DNA from: a virus
Length of the DNA stretch: 64,000 bases
IMG/VR virus record: IMGVR_UViG_3300032307_000516
Location: 1 to 64,000 of that record
Direction: 5' to 3' (one strand)
Shown: positions 41,301 through 49,326 of the stretch, one piece after another
Numbering within the stretch: the first letter of the stretch is position 1
Layout of the letters: each line of letters starts with the position of its first letter
Notes under the pieces: model-generated
Seen by the model: only the letters and a program-made list of their open reading frames with translations
Told to the model about the DNA's origin: nothing
Database searches by the model: none
Made by a program: the position numbers and the translations under genes

Positions 41301-41789
41301 GCTGGTAACTTAGTTGGTCTAGAGTATGACTTCGATCTTCAAGATAGAGAATATCTAGAGCCTTTCGGTATCAACCCAATCATTCGTAAAAGAGGAGTTG
41401 GTGTAGTTATCTACGGTAACCAAACAAGCTACCAAAGAACTAACTCAGCATTTAATAACTTACACGTTAGAGATCTATTAATCACAGTAGAATCTGCAAT
41501 TGAAGAAATCTTAGCAAACTACGTTTTCGATTTCAACGAGGATTCAGTAAGACTTGAGATTAAAACTTTAGTAGATAACTACTTAACTGGAGTAAGATCA
41601 GTAGGAGGTATTTATAACTACTTAACTATTATGGACTCTTCTAACAATACTCCTGCAATCATCGATCAAAACATCGGTATCATAGACGTTATTATCGAAC
41701 CTGCAAGAGGAATTCACAAGTTTATTAATAGAATGACAGTTACTAGAACAGGTGGTATTGCTTCTGGAGGATTTATCCAATTTAGCTAA
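38379..41789 (+). CDS. 18: Tail sheath protein, T4 gp18 family (extended)
   Basis: 1136 residues, against about 660 in T4. The C-terminal ~300 residues carry the conserved sheath core (FGINPIIRKRGVGVVIYG, then NNLHVRDLLITVESAIEEIL, then a final VTRTGGIASGG). The N-terminal start (FKASGVYTLEFD) is also typical. The extra ~450 residues in the middle are probably surface-exposed protrusion domains. It forms the contractile sheath around the gp19 tube genes that follow. Confidence 0.9.
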   Translation: MAKQVKLDLSQFKASGVYTLEFDASENIIINPQTIRLVVGYSNIGPFNTPVYCPDITTFQAVFGGIDKTLEKKGSFFHRSVLTCLGSGPVFALNLRILNNTVDVNGDPDFAAGADVARYRAFSVDTEEQNGNNATGGYSDPLTKQDKLVSSYYNKEKFWFPDTDYFLATEDTSGSKPDSRKLFSLVNIGQNPVSIIVRKSLDSPFPLKGFDITAREYFGADNVPSFMNQYDYLSDWFIDVIAISGNWTDYQALANDPVYSTYFTSKGFIKAQIDNFLAQDGINIVTTVTGTLIPNFVDQNGTLRYIQTLINNQAQTTGIFCAVNEEALDDIENNSSVIDLVGHHLVDELGVDSDISNPKNLNFLSYSQNLFADFTYYKNVAGSTGGTEITDTGISPSTGFDILPETGTLVEDTLFNVSGDAGIPTTLWATFDAADRDGGANNNAYIYLETLFTNPVDHDDQITTLEGFVTTNNNSPASRWVLGKVKNLPIPGYLGFYNGDLVKLKIVEAKTITNSTLPVGQRTQIRLLLSHPLVGSGASTTYVEPWYETNKSTADAYQIGNPDYFDNDDVFFSPDIPVGTDSYLAYENSAMYRDWVKGNISDGDIDWKDNTGSLLQYLKFENNVDRDGFNILVCRAYADDTFTTPEVIATWDTTYVSSLPVGTNETTGESFNIVSTNGNLSDYVDIITQLAPNIIEMSVAEANSSGIKVGDLLVSTDTQTYDNPLTENLQSRLTRVLEVKTVASASSPGVYTIQVKTERPIQLYPGTTTRVWKFKSIQEFVTSFNFTYLPGAAIKAASVPNGTDTRMNAILDVLYNTNLARTLADTDVITFRYVVDTFDGGIQPNCKYQLTRLAKNRQKCMAICNVPSMQKFSESVDPRFTSAPTATDPAPILQARYIADGGNLSLNPSFTFSLPDEDQGAKFSGFFAPFLTIRDNGKNLNVPPAPYVSNNFIRKFITGEPYSIVAGVKRGIISAGNLVGLEYDFDLQDREYLEPFGINPIIRKRGVGVVIYGNQTSYQRTNSAFNNLHVRDLLITVESAIEEILANYVFDFNEDSVRLEIKTLVDNYLTGVRSVGGIYNYLTIMDSSNNTPAIIDQNIGIIDVIIEPARGIHKFINRMTVTRTGGIASGGFIQFS

Positions 41790-41834
41790 TAAATTTGATG
41801 ATCAAAAAGAATGTTAAATATATAAAATAAAAAC

Positions 41835-42407
41835 ATGGCAGGATTACCACATTATTCAAGTTCGAAGGCTTCTATTAACAAGTTCGAACCAGTTTTCCTC
41901 AACCAGTTTGAGGTTACTATAAGTCCACCTGCGGGTGTGGCTATTCCGCAAGGAAATCCTGGAAGTAATAATATACTTCTAGAGCAAGTAACTAGAGTTT
42001 CTGGATTACAGGTAGATCAAAACCCAGGGGAGATCACACAGCAATATAAATTTGCTAAAAGATATTACGCTGGAGCAGCTCCACAAAGAACTGGTTTAGA
42101 TTGTGATATAGAGTTTGAAGTCAACTTAAATGATGACAATTCAATGTATGTTTTTAAAGTACTTCGTCAGTGGTCAGATTTAATTTACAATCCCCTAACA
42201 GGTGCAATGGGATTAAAAGCAGATTATGCTGGTAACATTTTAATAAATGTCTTTAATAAACAAGGAGATGTTTATAGAAAAATTAACCTTAGAGATTGCT
42301 TCCCTAGTACACCTATTACTGAAATGGCTTTAAATTACACTCAAACGTCTATTTACAAATTAAATGTTACTTGGGCAGTTGATTACTTTGATGACGTATT
42401 TATATAA
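41835..42407 (+). CDS. 19: Tail tube protein A, T4 gp19 family
   Basis: 190 residues. MAGLPHYSSSKASI start, then the tube-fold pattern KYRYY-like FAKRYYAGAAP and RQWSDLIYNPLTG, ending in WAVDYFDDVF. Directly follows the sheath gene, as in T4. Confidence 0.88.
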   Translation: MAGLPHYSSSKASINKFEPVFLNQFEVTISPPAGVAIPQGNPGSNNILLEQVTRVSGLQVDQNPGEITQQYKFAKRYYAGAAPQRTGLDCDIEFEVNLNDDNSMYVFKVLRQWSDLIYNPLTGAMGLKADYAGNILINVFNKQGDVYRKINLRDCFPSTPITEMALNYTQTSIYKLNVTWAVDYFDDVFI

Positions 42408-42417
42408 TTAAAAAGAA

Positions 42418-42996
42418 ATGGCAGGATTACCACATTTTAGCTCCTCAAAGGCAGCGGTTCAATTATACGAACCAGTTTATCTTAACCAGTTCGAGGTTAT
42501 TATTCAACCTCCAGTTGGTGTAGGAAATCCTCAAGGAAACGGGGGAAGAACACTATTAGTAGAAAACGTTCTATCAGTAGCTGGTCTTGCAGTTGATAAA
42601 AACCCAGGATTAGCAGAACAAAGATACAAATTCTCTAGAAGAAGATATGCAGCAGCAGCTGTTGACGATACTGGTGTAAAAGTTAGAATCGATTTTGAGA
42701 CCAACTTAGACGACAATAACAGTAACTATGTTTTCAAAACATTACGTGAATGGTCAGATTTAATCTATAACCCATTAACTGGTGCTACTGGTATCAAATC
42801 AACATATGCAGGAGGAACTTATATTCTTATCTCCATCTTCAATAAACAAGGAGATGTATTCAGAAGAGTTAAGTTAGTTAACTGCTTCCCTGTAGATCAG
42901 ATCAAGGCAATGGACTTAGATTATACAAACGGAACAACTCCTTATAAAATATCTTTATCTTTTAGAGCAGACTATTTTGAAGATGTATTCAACTAA
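42418..42996 (+). CDS. Tail tube protein B, paralogue of tube A
   Basis: 192 residues, closely similar to tube A along its whole length (MAGLPHFSSSKAAV, REWSDLIYNPLTGA, FNKQGDVFRR, RADYFEDVFN). Starts 11 bp after tube A. It could be a second tube subunit or a tube-initiator/terminator relative such as T4 gp54. Confidence 0.85.
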   Translation: MAGLPHFSSSKAAVQLYEPVYLNQFEVIIQPPVGVGNPQGNGGRTLLVENVLSVAGLAVDKNPGLAEQRYKFSRRRYAAAAVDDTGVKVRIDFETNLDDNNSNYVFKTLREWSDLIYNPLTGATGIKSTYAGGTYILISIFNKQGDVFRRVKLVNCFPVDQIKAMDLDYTNGTTPYKISLSFRADYFEDVFN

Positions 42997-43026
42997 TTTG
43001 TAGATATTTCTTACAATAAATATATA

Positions 43027-43057
43027 AATGGAGACCTTAGAGTCTCCATTTTTATTT
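43027..43057 (+). terminator. Intrinsic terminator after the tube genes
   Basis: AATGGAGAC, loop CTTAGA, GTCTCCATT and a T-rich tail. Confidence 0.85.
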
Positions 43058-43123
43058 TAAAATGTTTTTGTTAATCTGGAAACTTAAACATAAAAATAGG
43101 TAAAAGAAATATAAGCAAATGAC

Positions 43124-44191
43124 ATGGTTGACCATTTAGACGACGAACTATTAAACGAACTGAGCAAGAAAGAGCAAGGTTCAAGATTTGAGTACGATCA
43201 ATTACAACAACAGGAATCTACTCCAGATCCAGATGTAGATGATGTAAATATTCCATCTTGGATCCCACAAGATTATCAAAAGCCTTCTGCTGAGGAGTTA
43301 ATACAAAGATCTGAACAAAATAACTCTCCTAATCTTGGAAAATCTACTAGAGTTCCTATGGGAATGGAGAGTGAGTGGAAGAATCTTCCACCTGAAACTT
43401 TACCATCCAAAGGATTTGGATATCCCGAAGGATTTGAAATTGCTATTAAACCAGCATCTGTTAAGGAAATTCGTCACTTTTCCACAGTAGATGATGACGA
43501 CAGAATAGATTTGGATGACAAATTAAACACAATCCTATCTAAATGTATGAAGATAAGATGGGACGGTGGATTTTTAGAAAATTATGATCTTTGGTACGAG
43601 GATAGATTCTTTATCATAATGTCAATCAGGGATTTAACATTCATCAAAGGTGAAAATAGGATTCTTCTTCCAGTCACTAAAAACTGTACAAAACCTGATT
43701 GTAATATAGCAGATCAGATAGAATTAAAAGCTAATCTTCTAGATAGTTTTGTAATCGATCCAGAGTTACTAAAAAGATACAGTAAAGACACATATTCTTT
43801 TAGATTTGTTCCCAAAGACGGAAGTCCAGATATGGATCTTTACATCCCTACAGTAGGTGTTACTACTTTATGTAGAAAAATACTTTCTGAAAAAAGGAGG
43901 AAAGGAAAGAAATTCGACGAGAGCTTCTCTAAAGTTGCAAGTTTTATTATTCCGGATTGGAGAAATCTAGACGAAAGACTTTATGACCAATACGAAAGGG
44001 CATCCAACGAATGGACTCCCTTACAATTTTCAATTGCAGATCAGATTAGTGAAAAAATAAATTTTGCAACTAAATCGAGAATCTATAGTAAATGTTCTAG
44101 CTGTGATGGGGAGGTCACAGCAGAAATATCATTTCCCGGAGGGTACAGATCCCTTTTCGTTATTTCAGATATCCTTAGCCAATTACTTTGA
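43124..44191 (+). CDS. Probable baseplate hub protein (T4 gp26-like)
   Basis: 355 residues. After a disordered 90-residue N-terminus, LPSKGFGYPEGFEIAIKP followed by a charged helix (VKEIRHFSTVDDDD) is the start pattern of gp26-type baseplate hub proteins. Two Cys pairs (NCTKPDC near 190, KCSSC near 325) suggest a zinc site. It overlaps the next frame by 128 bp, see findings. Confidence 0.5.
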   Translation: MVDHLDDELLNELSKKEQGSRFEYDQLQQQESTPDPDVDDVNIPSWIPQDYQKPSAEELIQRSEQNNSPNLGKSTRVPMGMESEWKNLPPETLPSKGFGYPEGFEIAIKPASVKEIRHFSTVDDDDRIDLDDKLNTILSKCMKIRWDGGFLENYDLWYEDRFFIIMSIRDLTFIKGENRILLPVTKNCTKPDCNIADQIELKANLLDSFVIDPELLKRYSKDTYSFRFVPKDGSPDMDLYIPTVGVTTLCRKILSEKRRKGKKFDESFSKVASFIIPDWRNLDERLYDQYERASNEWTPLQFSIADQISEKINFATKSRIYSKCSSCDGEVTAEISFPGGYRSLFVISDILSQLL

Positions 44192-44369
44192 TATTAAATT
44201 TAGGTTGTGGGAAGAATTTAAAGTATCTCTAGATTCTTTAGAAGCACTTCCTTTCTATGAATATCAGATCTATATAGATAAGCTAAACGAAAAGATAGAG
44301 AAAGAGAACAAAAAATCCGAACAAGGAGATTTAGTTGAAGCATTTTCATTTTCAAAGCCAAAAAGTTAA
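44064..44369 (+). CDS. Probable baseplate hub assembly protein (T4 gp51-like); start uncertain
   Basis: Frame +1 relative to the upstream gene. The non-overlapping part (WEEFKVSLDSLEALPFYEYQ then a charged helix) follows the gp51-like pattern of an aromatic P-[FW]-[YW]-E-[FY] box and a charged helix. Starts at 44064 or 44106 would overlap the previous gene; a +1 frameshift fusion is an alternative. Confidence 0.45.
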   Translation: MQLNRESIVNVLAVMGRSQQKYHFPEGTDPFSLFQISLANYFDIKFRLWEEFKVSLDSLEALPFYEYQIYIDKLNEKIEKENKKSEQGDLVEAFSFSKPKS

Positions 44370-44384
44370 ACTTTTTGGCTTTTT
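44354..44384 (+). terminator. Intrinsic terminator overlapping the gp51-like stop
   Basis: Near-perfect palindrome AAAGCCAAAAAGTT / AACTTTTTGGCTTT with T-rich tail. Confidence 0.75.
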
Positions 44385-44407
44385 AGGTATATAAATAAAA
44401 AAACATT

Positions 44408-46072
44408 TTGGCAGGAGAAACAGGATCAGAATTCCCAGTTTTTAAAACTGAAGGCGGTGCTTTTGACAGAGCTAAGTTCAACGAGTCACTTTCCACTAGC
44501 GGAGGAGCTATAGGGGTAGACAGTAGCGTTCTTGATGCTTTAAAAGAAGCAAATAGTGTAGGGGATGCAGCAAAGAAATTTTTCAAGGGTGCTTTTGAAC
44601 AGAATTTAAAAGCATTAGATCCTGCTTATGATCCTCGAAGTGTATTTTATAGAGAAGCACGTTCACCTTCAGGATTATATCAGAAATCCATACAGAATAA
44701 AATAGATAACGGGGAAGCAATAGACGGAAAAGAAATTTTCGAAATGTCTAAGAAAGCTGCAGAGAAAAAGATTGCTAATGTGGCAATACTTAAAACAGGT
44801 AAAGTTACTGAGATTTTAGAAAATGTCGGATTTGACGACTTTAAGAGTTTTGATGCTTACGAAGATGTAAAAAGCGATTTTGATAGTAAGATCAAAGAGG
44901 ATAAGTTTAAGTTCGATTCAGTATTGGATGGATTTTGGCTTCTTCTGGATGATTTGAATAGCAAAGAGCCAATTCCAACACAAACATTACAATATTTAAA
45001 CAACCCCGAGAATAGCGCAATTCTGTCCGCTGTAGCTAAAGTGCTAGAATCAGAAGGATTCAATAGCGAAAGTGTTTTAGCTATGTCTAAAAGATACGAA
45101 GAAAGTTTAGCTAAACTTGTAGAAATATCTGAAAAGGGATCTGTTGAAGGAGCTAAAACCCCTGCAGAAGAAAAAAAGATTGAAACATCCTCTACTGCAA
45201 CAACAGAGGAACAAAAAGTAGGAGAAAAAAAAGAGGAAACTAAAGGTGGTGAAACAGGATCAACCCCTGTAGAATCTGCTAAAACCGAAACAACTGCGAC
45301 AACTACAGGAACAACAGGTACAGAAGCAAAAGGTACTACCCAAGAAAATACACTTGCTAACAAAACCGGAGAAGAGCCTAAGAAATTAGATGGAGTATCA
45401 GGTACTGGAGGTACAGAAAATAAAAGCCAGCCAGCATCAGCCGAAGTATCATCTAAGATAGACAATTTAATATCGAATCTTTTCGGCGTTAAAGGTGGTG
45501 CAGGGGGAACAGGAGCAGGAGCAGGTGGAACAGGAGCAGGTGGAACAGGAGCAGGAACAACTGGAGGAGCACAATCTCTAGAAAATAAATTGACAACAGC
45601 TGCTAGTAATACATCACAGGAAGTAAGATCTGCTATAGATAAAAATTTAGAATCATTGGGATTTAAAGCTAAATCGTCACCAAGTGGAAATTCTACTAGT
45701 ACTGTAGAAAATTTATCACCTAAGAATGAAACTTCTTCCACCCCTAAGGGTATAAAAGAAACAGAGACACAAAAGTTAAGTAGTGTGGCTCCTCCTGCGG
45801 AAAATAAGCCAACAGAGGAAACTACCACATCTACTACAACGCCAGTGAATTCTGAGACAGTAACTAATAAGGTATCGGCAGAAACGGCAAGTGTCAATTC
45901 CACCACAGGAAACGAGCAAACAAAGGGCGAAACTCCGAAAGAAACCGTTAGTTCTACAGGCAATGAAGACTTAAGTAAAAAAATGGAAACTATGGTTACA
46001 CTACTGACTCAATTGAATAATACACTCCAAGGACCTCTATTAGTAACCTCAACTTCAAAAAAAATTGACTAA
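44408..46072 (+). CDS. Low-complexity structural protein (TTG start)
   Basis: 554 residues. The start is TTG in the phrase TTGGCAGGA, giving M-A-G like the tube and portal proteins. Residues 1-240 are helical; 240-400 are Thr/Glu/Gly-rich repeats including GGTGAGAGGTGAGG; the C-terminus is a short helix (MVTLLTQLNNTLQG). Located among tail genes. A tail or head-scaffold role is possible. The long minus-strand frame over it is a shadow. Confidence 0.5.
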   Translation: MAGETGSEFPVFKTEGGAFDRAKFNESLSTSGGAIGVDSSVLDALKEANSVGDAAKKFFKGAFEQNLKALDPAYDPRSVFYREARSPSGLYQKSIQNKIDNGEAIDGKEIFEMSKKAAEKKIANVAILKTGKVTEILENVGFDDFKSFDAYEDVKSDFDSKIKEDKFKFDSVLDGFWLLLDDLNSKEPIPTQTLQYLNNPENSAILSAVAKVLESEGFNSESVLAMSKRYEESLAKLVEISEKGSVEGAKTPAEEKKIETSSTATTEEQKVGEKKEETKGGETGSTPVESAKTETTATTTGTTGTEAKGTTQENTLANKTGEEPKKLDGVSGTGGTENKSQPASAEVSSKIDNLISNLFGVKGGAGGTGAGAGGTGAGGTGAGTTGGAQSLENKLTTAASNTSQEVRSAIDKNLESLGFKAKSSPSGNSTSTVENLSPKNETSSTPKGIKETETQKLSSVAPPAENKPTEETTTSTTTPVNSETVTNKVSAETASVNSTTGNEQTKGETPKETVSSTGNEDLSKKMETMVTLLTQLNNTLQGPLLVTSTSKKID

Positions 46073-46100
46073 GGGGGTTTACTTTTTGAAAACAATCTAC

Positions 46101-46108
46101 TATATTTG
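46101..46108 (+). promoter_or_regulatory. Bacteroidota-type promoter box TATATTTG
   Basis: TATATTTG 22 bp before the next start codon, matching TAnnTTTG. Confidence 0.55.
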
Positions 46109-46129
46109 TAAAAATAAAATCTAAATAAA

Positions 46130-46402
46130 ATGAGTAAAAATTACGAGATCACTAAGGAGCTAAGGCAGGCTTCATTAGAATTCCTAAAGGAGTTTGGGAA
46201 TTACCAAAAATGCCTAGAAATTTTAAGCGATGAAGAAAAATTAGAATTTACCGAAGAAGAAGTTAATGAAATATTGAATCTATTGGGCTCATTCAGATTA
46301 AGGGATGTCTTCAACATCGTAGAAAGATATAAAGTTGAAGTTACACCTTTAAAATCTCAAACTGATGAGCAATCAGAGCCTATCACAGGACAAGCAGAAT
46401 AA
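46130..46402 (+). CDS. Hypothetical protein
   Basis: 90 residues, helical, acidic. Overlaps the dCMP deaminase start by 38 bp. Unknown family. Confidence 0.55.
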   Translation: MSKNYEITKELRQASLEFLKEFGNYQKCLEILSDEEKLEFTEEEVNEILNLLGSFRLRDVFNIVERYKVEVTPLKSQTDEQSEPITGQAE

Positions 46403-46802
46403 AGTCGATCGTTTATACTTAAAAATGGCTAAGGTATGGGCCGAGAATTCTCACTGTAAGAGAAGTCAGGTCGGGTGTCTTATTGTCAATAATCGACAAA
46501 TTATATCTGATGGATACAACGGAACACCTTCCGGATTTCCTAACAATTGTGAAGATTGCGACAACAACACATTACACACAGTATTACACGCTGAAGCCAA
46601 TGCTATTACTAAAATAGCTAAAAGTACGAACAGCGCAGAAGGTTCAACACTTTATGTGACTCTCTCACCATGTTTCGATTGTGCTAAACTTATAATTCAG
46701 GCAGGAATTAAAAGAATAGTATACTCTGAAGTTTATAGAAAGACAGATTCTTTTAAACTTTTCGAAGAAGCAGGTATAGAAATAAAACAAATGGATATTT
46801 AA
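46365..46802 (+). CDS. cd: dCMP deaminase
   Basis: 145 residues. Zinc motifs HAE (75-77) and PCFDC (102-106), plus the family start RLYLKMAKVWAENSHCKRSQVG. The upstream start is kept because residues 11-22 belong to the conserved fold. It makes dUMP from dCMP, feeding thymidylate synthesis and balancing pools next to the probable dCMP hydroxymethylase. Confidence 0.9.
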   Translation: MSNQSLSQDKQNKVDRLYLKMAKVWAENSHCKRSQVGCLIVNNRQIISDGYNGTPSGFPNNCEDCDNNTLHTVLHAEANAITKIAKSTNSAEGSTLYVTLSPCFDCAKLIIQAGIKRIVYSEVYRKTDSFKLFEEAGIEIKQMDI

Positions 46803-46816
46803 AAAAATTAGAAAAA

Positions 46817-47434
46817 ATGGCAGTAAAAAACATTCAGGAATTAGCAGAAAGCTTTATGCGAACGTCGTCAGATAAAGACTTCGTAGAATTATATAAAAGA
46901 ATCAAACCAGGATTATTGAATCATTGTAAATCTATATTAATAGATACAGATGCAGCAGAGGATGCGGTATCGAATACAATGGCAAAGATCTGGACAAAAA
47001 TATCACAATACGATCCGCAGAGAGGTAATTTTTCTACATGGGTATACAATATAGCAAGAAACGAATCCTTAGTAATAAAAAAGAGTGAAGACCGTTATAT
47101 GCCAATAATACAGGAGATAGTTAAAAATAATGATGACGGAGAAGATACAGTTCAAAGAGTAAGTCATTATCAGGATAATATCTACAACTGTGATTATATT
47201 AGTAGTGAGGCAAATGAAATGGAGGATCTATACGAAAATGTATTAGAGAGAATGAAAGATCTTCCAGATATCTACAAAGATATTCTTTTCGACCGAGAGA
47301 TCTTAAGAATGAAATATCAAGAGATAGCTGATAAGCACGGAATGAAAAAAAGAGCTATTGCTACTAGAATACGTAGAGCTAGATTAAAAGTTAGAGAGAT
47401 GTTTCCTGGAGTTAATTTGACTTTCAACGATTGA
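46817..47434 (+). CDS. Sigma-70-family (ECF-like) RNA polymerase sigma factor
   Basis: 205 residues. Region 2 (DTDAAEDAVSNTMAKIWTK then YDPQRGNFSTWVYNIARNESL) and region 4 (LPDIYKDILFDREILRMKYQEIADKHGMKKRAIATRIRRARLKVREM) with a clear helix-turn-helix; region 3 is absent, as in ECF sigmas. ECF factors prefer GGAAC-type -35 boxes, and a GGAAACTT-N16-TATAATA promoter class is found in this window. This makes it the natural candidate for that class, by inference. Confidence 0.88.
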   Translation: MAVKNIQELAESFMRTSSDKDFVELYKRIKPGLLNHCKSILIDTDAAEDAVSNTMAKIWTKISQYDPQRGNFSTWVYNIARNESLVIKKSEDRYMPIIQEIVKNNDDGEDTVQRVSHYQDNIYNCDYISSEANEMEDLYENVLERMKDLPDIYKDILFDREILRMKYQEIADKHGMKKRAIATRIRRARLKVREMFPGVNLTFND

Positions 47435-47492
47435 TCCCAATAAATCAGATTGTAACTTTTTCTTTCGTTTAATCTAAAAATAGAAAAGATTT

Positions 47493-47954
47493 ATGAATTA
47501 TCCTTTCAAAAGAGTTGTAATAGATATCAAAAATTATCTTTATATCCGTAGGATCATAAAGAAAAATCGAGATACTATTGAATGGCAAAAGTTTAAATTA
47601 AGAGTGGATTGGATCGGAAGAATCTATACGGTAATAAATCTTCCACCTGAGGTTTTATATTCACCGGATACACCCGAGGAAATTAGACCGGCTTATGTAC
47701 TTGAAGAATCCAAGCCTTTAAATGAATATTTAACAAGCTTAAATCTACAGGAAATAATACTTCCAAGTATTAATCCCATACCATCTTCTACTTCTTACCT
47801 ATTAACATATACCCCATATTTTCAAAGATTGTCGTTAAGATGGATCCTATACCGAACTATATTACTTCTAGTTCTTATTTGGACTCAAGTAAAATTTGGA
47901 TTTTTGGGATGGGTAGGATCACAACTAATTAATCTATATGAGTTTATCTTCTGA
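47493..47954 (+). CDS. Hypothetical protein with C-terminal membrane segment
   Basis: 153 residues. Residues about 118-148 form a hydrophobic helix (LYRTILLLVLIWTQVKFGFLGWV). Basic N-terminus. It overlaps the following exonuclease-like gene by 17 bp. Function unknown. Confidence 0.5.
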   Translation: MNYPFKRVVIDIKNYLYIRRIIKKNRDTIEWQKFKLRVDWIGRIYTVINLPPEVLYSPDTPEEIRPAYVLEESKPLNEYLTSLNLQEIILPSINPIPSSTSYLLTYTPYFQRLSLRWILYRTILLLVLIWTQVKFGFLGWVGSQLINLYEFIF

Positions 47955-48696
47955 TATAAACATAACAAGACAAGCATATCCTTGGGGTAGAGCTTACATA
48001 ATAGAAGGAGCCGATGAGGCTCCTTTAATTTTACCATCTGTTACTACTATATTAAAACTAGTAGAAAATAAAAAATACGAAAAGCTCAGGAAAGAATTCG
48101 GTGAGAAAAGGTGGGAGAAGATACTTCACGATGCTGCGGAAAGGGGAACTGTCATGCACACCATGCTGGAGCTTTTTCTTTTGGAATGGGCAAAAGAAAA
48201 GAATGTTGACAGATCTTTAAAAAAAGCACAGATATTTGCAATCGAAGAATCTAGAAGAGATAACGGTAAATACCTAAAATATGTTGAGAAAGGTAGGAAT
48301 CTATTCTGGAATTTCTATCATGCTAAGTTCTGGGAAAATATCTCGGAAGTTGTAGACAATGAAGCATTTCTTTACACCACATTCAAAGGAGGATGGGCAG
48401 GAGCTTGCGATTTTGTTTATAGAGATTTAGAAATGAATCTAATAGTAGATGATTTTAAATCTTCAACCTCTCCTAAAGACGAGGAAGACATATTAAATTA
48501 CAAATTACAGATAGCTGCTTATATGTTTATGTGTGCTGAAAAATATGGTGAGGTTCCAAAGGTTGGAAAGATAAGGATAGCAAATGAACAGACCCCGGAT
48601 TTGCAAATATTTGAAGTCCACGATTATGAGCTAAAAGAATATCTTTCACAGTTTATTGAATTGGCTCAAAAATTTAGAAAAATACACTCCATATAA
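47938..48696 (+). CDS. PD-(D/E)XK (RecB/Cas4-like) exonuclease
   Basis: 252 residues. AERGTVMHTMLELF (the G..H motif), GGWAGACDFVYRD then LIVDDFKSS (the D ... D-x-K catalytic residues) and a QIAAYMF helix (the Q..Y motif) are the standard order of the RecB-type nuclease domain. It probably degrades or processes DNA ends in replication. Confidence 0.8.
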   Translation: MSLSSDINITRQAYPWGRAYIIEGADEAPLILPSVTTILKLVENKKYEKLRKEFGEKRWEKILHDAAERGTVMHTMLELFLLEWAKEKNVDRSLKKAQIFAIEESRRDNGKYLKYVEKGRNLFWNFYHAKFWENISEVVDNEAFLYTTFKGGWAGACDFVYRDLEMNLIVDDFKSSTSPKDEEDILNYKLQIAAYMFMCAEKYGEVPKVGKIRIANEQTPDLQIFEVHDYELKEYLSQFIELAQKFRKIHSI

Positions 48697-48727
48697 GAAA
48701 CTTCTTATTATTTCCAAGTATAACAAA
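48696..48727 (+). promoter_or_regulatory. AGAAACT-N16-TATAACA promoter
   Basis: AGAAACT (48696-48702), 16 nt, TATAACAAA (48719-48727). Confidence 0.5.
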
Positions 48728-48744
48728 CATAAAAAATATTTAAA

Positions 48745-49254
48745 ATGGCAAAGACTAAAATTAAAGAAGCAGCACCAGCTATTACTGAAGAACAAAACGA
48801 AGCAATCCTTGATAAGTTCATCACTAATGTAGATCAAGAAAAAGTTGCTTCAATCAGAAAAGATTTAGAGGACTTTAAAAAAAGTCTTACTGATAAGGAG
48901 TATGCAGTTTCAATGGATGCTAACTTATTAAAAAGATTTGACACATTCATGAACGAGGAAGTGGAATGGAGATCTAAAGAAGCATTAGGTGTTACTGAAA
49001 TTATTAAAAGAATCGAAGCCATTAAAAAAGAAGGAATTAAAGATGGTGTAGCATACTTAACAAATCTTGAAGTTGAGGCTTCTCACTATTTTCTTATGAA
49101 ATGGTCAGGAAAGGGATCTTCAGAAGTTAAGGATTTCATTTCTTTATGGAAAACTTTCGAAGAAACACTAGCTCTTATCCAACAAGATAACGCTGTAGTT
49201 AAAGACTTAGAACAACAATTAGCTGCTGCAGAACAAGGAGTAGAGATTGAATAA
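48745..49254 (+). CDS. Conserved-type helical protein
   Basis: 169 residues, helical, Lys/Glu-rich. No family recognised. It has its own promoter and a strong terminator, so it is a single-gene unit and probably abundant. Confidence 0.55.
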   Translation: MAKTKIKEAAPAITEEQNEAILDKFITNVDQEKVASIRKDLEDFKKSLTDKEYAVSMDANLLKRFDTFMNEEVEWRSKEALGVTEIIKRIEAIKKEGIKDGVAYLTNLEVEASHYFLMKWSGKGSSEVKDFISLWKTFEETLALIQQDNAVVKDLEQQLAAAEQGVEIE

Positions 49255-49276
49255 TTAATAACCTGCTACTATAATA

Positions 49277-49310
49277 CTAAAGACTGGATTTAACTCCAGT
49301 CTTTTTTTTG
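49277..49310 (+). terminator. Intrinsic terminator
   Basis: AAGACTGGA ... TCCAGTCTT followed by T residues. Confidence 0.85.
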
Positions 49311-49326
49311 TGGATATATAGAGAGT

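Noticed and set aside
44857-45963. 368-codon minus-strand ORF rich in Val, Ser and Pro
   Set aside because: Antisense shadow of the low-complexity structural gene 44408-46072; composition mirrors its Thr/Glu/Gly repeats.
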